Source of the DNA: Bacteroidota bacterium
GTDB taxonomy: Bacteria; Bacteroidota; Bacteroidia; JACCXN01
Direction of reading: 5' to 3'
DNA length: 21,411 bases
Assembly: GCA_947462515.1 (NCBI GenBank)
Contig: CANHPJ010000004.1
Span: 1 to 21,411 of the forward strand
Shown: in pieces, positions 15,724-21,411 of the stretch
Numbering within the stretch: position 1 is the first letter of the stretch
How the letters are laid out: every line of letters starts with the position of its first letter
The notes under the pieces: generated by a model
What the model saw: the letters and a program-made list of their open reading frames with translations, nothing else
What the model was told of the DNA's origin: nothing
Database searches by the model: none
Program-made: the position numbers and the translations under genes

Positions 15724-16794
15724 TTAAACTGTTTCAAGTTTTTCAGCTAAATTAAGTGATTTAGCCATAATGTTCGAAATACGATATAATAATCGTGCAC
15801 CTACATTAGCATCCCATTCATCTTGGCCAGGTGAGACCTCATTTAAATCCCAGCCAATAATTTTTTTGCCGGATTCAGCTATCAGTTGCAACAAATAAAG
15901 TATTTGTTCTGTTTCAAATCCACCAGAAACTGGGGTTCCTGTATTAGGACATAATTTGGGATCCAATCCATCAATATCAAAACTGAGGTAAATATTTTGC
16001 GGCAGGTTAGAAATTATTTCAAGGCAGATTTCCTTCCAAGTTCTTCCTTCGTATTGATAGTGCTTTATATCTCTGTCGAAAAAAGTAGCAATTCTACCAT
16101 TCGAATTTTTAATGAGATTTGCCTCTGCCTCGCAATAGTCACGAATTCCAACTTGAACAAGTTTACTTACCTGCTTAATTTTCAAGGCGTTATACATTAT
16201 AGAAGCGTGAGAATATTCAAACCCTTCATAAGCTTGGCGCAAGTCAGCATGAGCATCAATTTGAAGAATTCCAAAAGATTCATACTTCTCCGACAAAGCC
16301 TCTATAAATCCGAGAGGAGTGCTATGATCACCGCCAACCATTCCAACAGCTTTACCTTGATTTAAATTTTTTAATACTTGCGTTTTAACCCAATTATTCA
16401 AATATCGTGAACCAGCATTCACTTCATTCAAAATTTCTTTTAGATTGCCTGATTCAGGGTCTATACCAGAGGTAAGTTGATCGATATAAAAAGCAGCTTT
16501 TTCTCTCAACTCATCGCTTTTAGCTTTTACTTCCTGCGAAATCGGTTCCATATAAACACCTATTTTCCAAGCATCTTTTATATAAGGATCCATCAAGTCA
16601 ACTTGAGAAGAAGCTTCCAGGATAGCTTCTGGAGCATTGGCTGTGCCAGCTGCATAAGAAACAGTTACTTCCCAAGGCACAGGAATGATTACAACTTCTG
16701 ATTCTTCTTTAGTGAAAGGTAGACCGAAAAGGTTATTATTAGTGCTAAATCCGTTTGGATCAAAATTTTTGATTTTATCTTCCTTGTTTTGCAT
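15724..16794 (-). CDS. Ureohydrolase, agmatinase/arginase family
   Basis: This 356-residue protein has all the manganese ligands of the family: His157 in GGDHS, Asp180, His182 and Asp184 in DAHADL, and Asp273 and Asp275 in DIDGLDP. Glu319 in DLNEVSP is at the position that binds the guanidinium group, and His196 in YSHASI is also conserved. The enzyme should hydrolyse a guanidino compound to urea and an amine. Agmatine, which feeds polyamine synthesis, is the most likely substrate, since YSHAS is agmatinase-like, but arginase or formimidoylglutamase cannot be excluded. It is longer than classical agmatinases (about 300) owing to an N-terminal extension and a helical insert around 85-140. It begins 8 bases after the stop of the secreted-protein gene. 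Confidence 0.9.
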   Translation of the reverse strand: MQNKEDKIKNFDPNGFSTNNNLFGLPFTKEESEVVIIPVPWEVTVSYAAGTANAPEAILEASSQVDLMDPYIKDAWKIGVYMEPISQEVKAKSDELREKAAFYIDQLTSGIDPESGNLKEILNEVNAGSRYLNNWVKTQVLKNLNQGKAVGMVGGDHSTPLGFIEALSEKYESFGILQIDAHADLRQAYEGFEYSHASIMYNALKIKQVSKLVQVGIRDYCEAEANLIKNSNGRIATFFDRDIKHYQYEGRTWKEICLEIISNLPQNIYLSFDIDGLDPKLCPNTGTPVSGGFETEQILYLLQLIAESGKKIIGWDLNEVSPGQDEWDANVGARLLYRISNIMAKSLNLAEKLETV

Positions 16795-16802
16795 GTGAGT
16801 AT

Positions 16803-17690
16803 TTATTTTGGAGCATTATAATTTTTTTCTTTACCCGTAGGGGCATTGTAAGGGGTAATGTCTTTAACCAAGTTCCAGGAACCTTTTTTAAATTTTAAGG
16901 AATCGTATGAAAAATCAGGGCCGTAAAACTGGTATTGCCCTACTAATTGAGGATGGCTAGGCTCCAAATGATCATAGATAATAGAGTTATTATCCTCTTC
17001 GTATCTTAATGACATACTTGCACTTTTATTAAATTCAAAAATTATTCTATTGACTGTTTTCTTATCCATATTAAAAATTGGCAATCCAAATTTTGGTTCT
17101 TTTTTATTGTCAAAATAAAAGACATCAATTAATTTCTTGTTGGACATCCTGTCATTGCCATCCCATCCAAGTAGAACGTAAGTTTTGTTTAAACGTTTTT
17201 TAGGTTGAATAATTTTATAGTAAAGGGCTCCGTACCATTGATAATTGCTAAGAACCTTCATGTCTACACCTCGGGTATTTTCTTCACTTTTATCAACTAA
17301 GGGATAAATGATAAATTTTTTTCTGCCTGTTTTTTTTTGAATATAACCACAATAAGAATAAGTGCCATCCAAACGAGGAAGCACCCAGTTGTAAATTCTT
17401 ATTTGCTTGTCTGGTGAGGTTAATTTCGCTATTGACTTAAGTGAATCAAATGGATATGTAAATGATTCTGAATTATTTAAGGCTTTTTCTAAAAACGTTT
17501 TAAATTTATCGTTAGCTAAAATTCGCTCTTCATCAGTTTTTCCTATCTGGATAATATTTGCATATGATTTCATTGAATCTTCCAAAACAGAGATTTTCGG
17601 CAAAGGATTTTCTATATTAATATTGGCCTTGATGGAAAGAGAAAAAACCGAAAACACAATGAGGAAAATAATTTTTTGATTCAATTTCAT
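16803..17690 (-). CDS. Conserved secreted protein of unknown function
   Basis: This 295-residue protein has an N-terminal signal peptide (about 1-22, ending SIKANI). The mature part begins with a helical stretch (35-110) and then turns into a beta-rich domain. The beta-rich domain contains QIRIYNWVLPRLDGTYSYCGYI, WYGALYYKI, TYVLLGWDGNDRMSNKKLID and a C-terminal LVGQYQFYGPDFSYDSL. I have no family name for it, though the YYKI / LLGWDGN arrangement looks like a conserved family, not random sequence. It has no lipobox and no catalytic motif that I recognise. The ureohydrolase gene follows 8 bases after its stop, and a strong terminator about 190 bases upstream isolates it from the lipoprotein gene, so it is probably the first gene of the operon. 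Confidence 0.8.
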   Translation of the reverse strand: MKLNQKIIFLIVFSVFSLSIKANINIENPLPKISVLEDSMKSYANIIQIGKTDEERILANDKFKTFLEKALNNSESFTYPFDSLKSIAKLTSPDKQIRIYNWVLPRLDGTYSYCGYIQKKTGRKKFIIYPLVDKSEENTRGVDMKVLSNYQWYGALYYKIIQPKKRLNKTYVLLGWDGNDRMSNKKLIDVFYFDNKKEPKFGLPIFNMDKKTVNRIIFEFNKSASMSLRYEEDNNSIIYDHLEPSHPQLVGQYQFYGPDFSYDSLKFKKGSWNLVKDITPYNAPTGKEKNYNAPK

Positions 17691-17881
17691 AATGATAGAA
17701 AATGGCCTAATGACCTTATATATTATTTATTTTATGTTGATGATTCGATTCTAAATTCAGCAAGTTAAAAATGCAAAAATTTTAATACAAGTTTACAAAA
17801 AAAAGGCATATGAAAGGAGCTTGAACAATAGAACAAAAAACATTTCATTGATTCTTTCAAAACGGATATTGATTTATAACC

Positions 17882-17943
17882 AAAAAATTAAAAACCCATA
17901 AAAGCATAAATTGGATATTGCTTTTATGGGTTTTTAATTTTTT
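17882..17943. terminator. Strong bidirectional terminator with 25-bp perfect arms
   Basis: The arms at 17882-17906 and 17919-17943 are perfect inverted copies separated by a 12-base loop. The core stem is AACCCATAAAAGCA, flanked by A- and T-runs that make it functional on either strand. It lies 51 bases past the stop of the minus-strand lipoprotein gene and so most likely ends that transcript. No plus-strand gene reads into it. Confidence 0.9.
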
Positions 17944-17994
17944 TTACTCGATGATTAAAACTACGAAAGTTATAATTCTATTAAAAAACCTGAA

Positions 17995-18936
17995 TTAATG
18001 AACTAATTGAGTTCTAATAGCAGTTGTTGTTTCAATTATTTTTTTCAACTGAGCTTCAGTCATATTTATTTTGCTGGTGCTATTATCTACAATTACTAGC
18101 TGGCCATTTACTTCTTTAGTTTCGGGCTCGGCATATTCATAAGTTATCGTAACCTGATCATATAGGGCTTTTAGTTTTTCAAGCTCTGCAGCAACATTGG
18201 CAAAATAAGGAATCTTATTATAGAGATTTACTATTAGCAGTAAGTTGTTAAGTACAATTTTTTGTTCTCCTATTTTTTCAACTATATCATCACTTGCTTT
18301 AACCTTTGCTACTTCACTGGCAATGTGAAGTCCTTCCAACCAAGCTCCTGTGATAATTAACACGCTTAACTCTCCCCTTTTCTGTTCTCTTAAATATGAG
18401 TCCATTTTATTGAAACTACTCATGCTGATATAAAGCAATGAATCGGAATTTTTGCTGTTTGATGCCAGATTTTTAAGTGTGGCAAAATCAAAAAACTGAC
18501 CTACTTTAATTTGATCGGCCAAGGTTTTAATTGCACTAACATAACTCATTGTTGACATGGTTTTCTCATAAATATTGATATATCCAAGGTCAGCGCTATA
18601 AATCCCGATGTTGAATGCCTGTTTATAGCTATTATTATATTTATCAACGTTGTCGGTGTTATTTAAAATTCTCTCATTATATTCTCCACCGGATACCTTT
18701 ATAACAGTAGCCATCTCAACCGGAGAAGGAATAGATTGTATCAAATCATTTAAAACATCACCGGAGACGTTAGCAGCAGAAGCAATCGAATCAGCCGGTA
18801 ATTCAGCATCGAGACTTTCATTTTCAGTTCCACCACCACATGAAATCATGCTTAACAATGCTACTACCGATAAAAAATTAATGCTTTTTTTAAATGATAT
18901 GTGTTTATTTATATACTTATTTACAGTTGTTTTCAT
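17995..18936 (-). CDS. Conserved lipoprotein of unknown function
   Basis: This 313-residue protein has an N-terminal type II signal peptide: basic region to about residue 18, hydrophobic core 20-30, and lipobox MISC with Cys33. It is followed by GGGTENESLDAE, an acidic spacer. The mature domain looks entirely helical. The stretch AFNIGIYSADLGYINIYEKT (105-124) and the segment SVLIITGAWLEGLHIASEV suggest a conserved helical bundle family that I have seen in Bacteroidota without a functional name. There is no catalytic motif. It is a single-gene unit: 123 bases separate it from the upstream gene, and a strong terminator follows. It is probably anchored in the outer or inner membrane facing the periplasm. 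Confidence 0.8.
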   Translation of the reverse strand: MKTTVNKYINKHISFKKSINFLSVVALLSMISCGGGTENESLDAELPADSIASAANVSGDVLNDLIQSIPSPVEMATVIKVSGGEYNERILNNTDNVDKYNNSYKQAFNIGIYSADLGYINIYEKTMSTMSYVSAIKTLADQIKVGQFFDFATLKNLASNSKNSDSLLYISMSSFNKMDSYLREQKRGELSVLIITGAWLEGLHIASEVAKVKASDDIVEKIGEQKIVLNNLLLIVNLYNKIPYFANVAAELEKLKALYDQVTITYEYAEPETKEVNGQLVIVDNSTSKINMTEAQLKKIIETTTAIRTQLVH

Positions 18937-19059
18937 ACGTTTTAGTTTTAATTTTTATGTCATAAAACCTATTCAACTTTCATTTATTAAAGCAAAAAAT
19001 GAATGGAAATGACTAAAATATCTTGTTAATAATTCTACCTTTTTATCTATTATAATTGC

Positions 19060-19542
19060 TTAATTTTTATTGAATCCTAAAATGTTAATTCCACATTTAG
19101 CCTTATCGCCTTGAAAAGTATATTCAATATAATAAACTCCTGTTGCTGAGCAGGGATAATTAAGCGTCGGGTAGTGTTTCTTTGTTTTTTTATCAAAAGA
19201 ACTGGCAATCAACTTATGATTTCGGTCAAATAGTGATATTATCATTTTATTATCTGCGATATTTTCATCACAAACTACAATACGGTACATGGACCCTTTA
19301 CTGAAAACATAGCTATATTCATTTTTTTTGCCTCCTTTAGGATTCTCATAGTTAAACGACTTAACAAAAGTGAAGTCCTCAAGTGCCGATGAACAATTAT
19401 CGAGGAAGGCATCCGAAGAACACTGGGCAAAACCCGTATTCAAAGAGCCGAAAAATGCTGCTATGCTTATACCAAGCAGTTGTTTTTTCAGTTTTTTTGA
19501 AAACACATACCGGAAAAAATTATTATTTTTTTTTATTATCAT
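19060..19542 (-). CDS. Small exported protein with five cysteines, beta-sandwich-like
   Basis: This 160-residue protein has a long basic n-region (1-21) and a signal peptide ending GFAQ, with Cys41 just after the likely cleavage site. The context AQC is a poor lipobox, so I read it as a soluble exported protein. The mature part has Cys41, Cys50, Cys91, Cys131 and Cys150, and a series of strands (YSYVFSKGSMYRIVVCDEN, MIISLFDRNHKLIASSFD, ATGVYYIEYTFQG) resembling pre-peptidase C-terminal-type beta-sandwiches. No enzymatic motif is seen. Its start is 21 bases after the stop of the OmpA/PD40 gene, so they are probably co-transcribed. Function is unknown; an accessory to the envelope protein is an inference from position. 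Confidence 0.75.
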   Translation of the reverse strand: MIIKKNNNFFRYVFSKKLKKQLLGISIAAFFGSLNTGFAQCSSDAFLDNCSSALEDFTFVKSFNYENPKGGKKNEYSYVFSKGSMYRIVVCDENIADNKMIISLFDRNHKLIASSFDKKTKKHYPTLNYPCSATGVYYIEYTFQGDKAKCGINILGFNKN

Positions 19543-19563
19543 AATTAATTGGTTTTTATTGGT

Positions 19564-21411
19564 TTAATATTGTAATACTTTTATTTCAGTTCTTCTATTT
19601 TTGTTATGTTCTTCTTCAGTTTTAGCATCTATGATGATTGGTTTAGATTCGCCATAACCCTTAGAAATAACTCTTTTCTTTTCAATTCCACCTTCAAAAT
19701 ACAAATACAAAGCAACCATATTGGCTCTATCTTGCGACAACTTTAAATTATATTGTTCATTTCCTTTTGAATCAGTATGAGCACTCACCTCAATAGATAC
19801 ATTAGGATTTGACTGCAAAAATGAAATCAATTTATCTAATTCCTTTACCGATGATTTGCTTACATCGGCTTTATTAGGTTCATAGAAAACATTGAATGTT
19901 ATTACCTGATTCAGTTTTAAAGAATCCAGTTCAATATCTAATATTAATTCACCGGCCTGATTTGTTTCCTCAAAGGAAACGTCTACTTTTTTAATAAAAT
20001 ATCCCTTTTTACTAATTGAAATAGCATAAGAGGCATCATTAAGCAGGCTAAAAGAAAAATGTCCCGTATCATCAGTAACACGAGTTTTTATTTGACTTAC
20101 ATCAGCATAAAGAGCAACTTGAGCATTTGAAACAAATTCGCCTTTCGATTTCACTATTCCTTTAAGCGGAACCAATGGTTTTGCCTTTAACTCAATATCT
20201 TTTTTTATGGTATCATTAACAGTATATCCCGATGTACTAAATTCAGTTTCAAAATTGTCGTAACCATTTTTGGTGACAAATAATTTGTAATTGGCTGACT
20301 CTTGGGACAAATTAAAACTAAAATTTCCGTCCATATCAGATTTAAGGTCTTCTTGTAATCGATTATTATTAAACAATTTCACTAAAGCGTTTTTCAAAAG
20401 TTTATCACTAGACAAAACTTTTCCGTTAAATAAAATAGTTTGATTACTATTTGAATTTACCTCTTTTTGAGATATTACCTTATACGTTTTTTTAGGTTCT
20501 AGTTCATGATTAAAAGAAAAAGCACCCATTGAAGAAGAAATCATTTTTGCAATTTGACCTTCATCTTCCTTCAAGATAACATTGGCATTTGAAATGGTAT
20601 TTCCGCTGACGTGCCCCAAAGAATCAACCTTAGAAAATTCATATAAAAAGCCATTGATTTTTACATTTTTTTCTTGAGGAGTTATTACCAAATCCAGATG
20701 GTTATTTCTTAAATTCCTTTGATATTTTATTCCTACCTTATCGTATTTAAAGCCGTTTTTTCTTGCCGAAAGCGTATATTGAACATTTTCCTCCAAGACC
20801 ATTTTATACTTTCCAGATTTTGATAACAGAGGAGTTTCCTCTTGAGTGCTTTCATTAAAAACCTTAAATATGATGCCATCATAAAAAGTTTGGTCATCTA
20901 ATTCTAACTGCTGACCATTCAATGTTATATTCAAGGGAGCTGTTTCAACAAAACTATAAATATCATCTAAACCTAAACCATTGAAACGATCTGAACTTAA
21001 AAAACCTCTATTAAATAAAGGATCTCTCACATAAGAGAAATCATCGCCTAAGGTATTAATAGGAGGTTTCAAATTAATTGGCAATGACCAACTTGTATCT
21101 TTCAAGGTGGAGTAAAAAATATCTAAACCACCCATTCCGGGATGGGTATTAGATGAAAAATAAAGTATTTTATTATTATGTATAAAGGGATACAATTCAT
21201 TTCCGAATGTATTTATGCTATCACCAAGATTGACTGGATTTCCCCAGATAGAATCCGAACTAAGTTCAGAATAATAAATATCAGTTCCACCCAATCCACC
21301 GGGCATATCAGACATAAAATAAAGCCTTTTTCCATCGCTGGACAAAGAGGGATGACCCATTGAGTAGGCGGAACTGTTAAATGGAAAAGCACTTACAGCA
21401 GGGATCCATTT
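19564..21411 (-). CDS. OmpA-family envelope protein with PD40 repeats and carboxypeptidase-regulatory domains, C-terminal part
   Basis: The frame stays open to the window edge, 17 codons before the first ATG at 21360, with typical sequence (FPFNSSAYSMGHPSLSSDGK). The gene is therefore cut and only its last 615 residues are seen. In order, counting from that ATG: PD40 beta-propeller repeats (LSSDGKRLYFMSD; GNELYPFIHNNKILYFSS; DDFSYVRDPLFNRGFLSSD) at about 1-125, a linker, three carboxypeptidase-regulatory-like beta-sandwiches at about 235-305, 312-385 and 395-470, and an OmpA domain from 483. The OmpA domain has SAHTDSKGNEQYN and NRRTEI, whose Asp and Arg bind peptidoglycan. This layout resembles PorE-like proteins that tether envelope machines such as type IX secretion. 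That specific role is an inference and the missing N-terminus would decide it. Confidence 0.9.
   Translation of the reverse strand, partial: KWIPAVSAFPFNSSAYSMGHPSLSSDGKRLYFMSDMPGGLGGTDIYYSELSSDSIWGNPVNLGDSINTFGNELYPFIHNNKILYFSSNTHPGMGGLDIFYSTLKDTSWSLPINLKPPINTLGDDFSYVRDPLFNRGFLSSDRFNGLGLDDIYSFVETAPLNITLNGQQLELDDQTFYDGIIFKVFNESTQEETPLLSKSGKYKMVLEENVQYTLSARKNGFKYDKVGIKYQRNLRNNHLDLVITPQEKNVKINGFLYEFSKVDSLGHVSGNTISNANVILKEDEGQIAKMISSSMGAFSFNHELEPKKTYKVISQKEVNSNSNQTILFNGKVLSSDKLLKNALVKLFNNNRLQEDLKSDMDGNFSFNLSQESANYKLFVTKNGYDNFETEFSTSGYTVNDTIKKDIELKAKPLVPLKGIVKSKGEFVSNAQVALYADVSQIKTRVTDDTGHFSFSLLNDASYAISISKKGYFIKKVDVSFEETNQAGELILDIELDSLKLNQVITFNVFYEPNKADVSKSSVKELDKLISFLQSNPNVSIEVSAHTDSKGNEQYNLKLSQDRANMVALYLYFEGGIEKKRVISKGYGESKPIIIDAKTEEEHNKNRRTEIKVLQY

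Noticed and set aside
15997..16701. Plus-strand open frames opposite the ureohydrolase
   Set aside because: They run opposite intact catalytic motifs of a complete enzyme and show no start context or domain.
18979..19003. Inverted repeat TTCATTT / AAATGAA upstream of the lipoprotein gene
   Set aside because: It has short AT-only arms with an 11-base loop in AT-rich DNA, and no T-tract on the strand that would need it.
1..21411. CRISPR array, insertion sequence, prophage, tRNA or rRNA
   Set aside because: I saw no regularly spaced repeats, transposase or integrase motifs, terminal inverted repeats around a gene, or tRNA-like cloverleaf. Gene content is ordinary chromosomal.

Overview
The window looks like a chromosomal segment of a low-GC Bacteroidota. 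The evidence is TAnnTTTG-type -7 promoter elements and weak ribosome binding sites, together with Bacteroidota-style families: an OmpA protein with PD40 repeats, a BshB1 deacetylase, a DUF1207-like secreted protein, a Rossmann/DUF2520 protein, and a c-type cytochrome maturation cluster with a CxxxY CcmE. I cannot fix the genus. I see no rRNA, tRNA, insertion sequence, CRISPR array or prophage, and nothing that looks recently transferred.

Layout. (1) 2-289: the 3' end of a plus-strand CoA-binding (Rossmann) protein. (2) 323-2951, minus: a three-gene unit of acyl carrier protein, MBOAT O-acyltransferase and membrane-anchored SGNH-like protein. Its order is that of dltC-dltB-dltD, but no activating ligase is visible. 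(3) 3106-4356, minus: a PLP enzyme of the cystathionine gamma-synthase / methionine gamma-lyase family. (4) 4589-6685, minus: a DUF1207-like secreted protein followed by a BaiN/HI0933-type flavoprotein. (5) 6815-7180, minus: an XRE-type regulator, behind a 507-bp AT-rich gene-free stretch. (6) 7688-13266, minus: ccmB-ccmC-ccmD-ccmE-ccmF followed by the DUF2520 protein, that is heme export and attachment for c-type cytochromes. ccmA, ccmG and ccmH are not here. (7) 13497-14765, plus: a secreted thioredoxin-type glutathione peroxidase abutting bshB1 of bacillithiol synthesis. A strong bidirectional terminator ends this unit and the next. (8) 14837-17690, minus: a secreted conserved protein, a ureohydrolase (agmatinase/arginase family) and a CvfB-like S1 RNA-binding protein. 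(9) 17995-18936, minus: a conserved lipoprotein followed by a very strong terminator. (10) 19060-21411, minus: the C-terminal part of an OmpA/PD40/carboxypeptidase-regulatory-domain envelope protein (cut by the window edge) and a small cysteine-containing secreted protein.

Most of the window is core metabolism and envelope biology. The best leads are the Dlt-like carrier/MBOAT/SGNH trio, whose SGNH member has lost the recognisable Ser and Asp/His catalytic residues; the Cys-type CcmE; the fused-looking peroxidase-bshB1 unit; and several uncharacterised secreted proteins tied to known genes.
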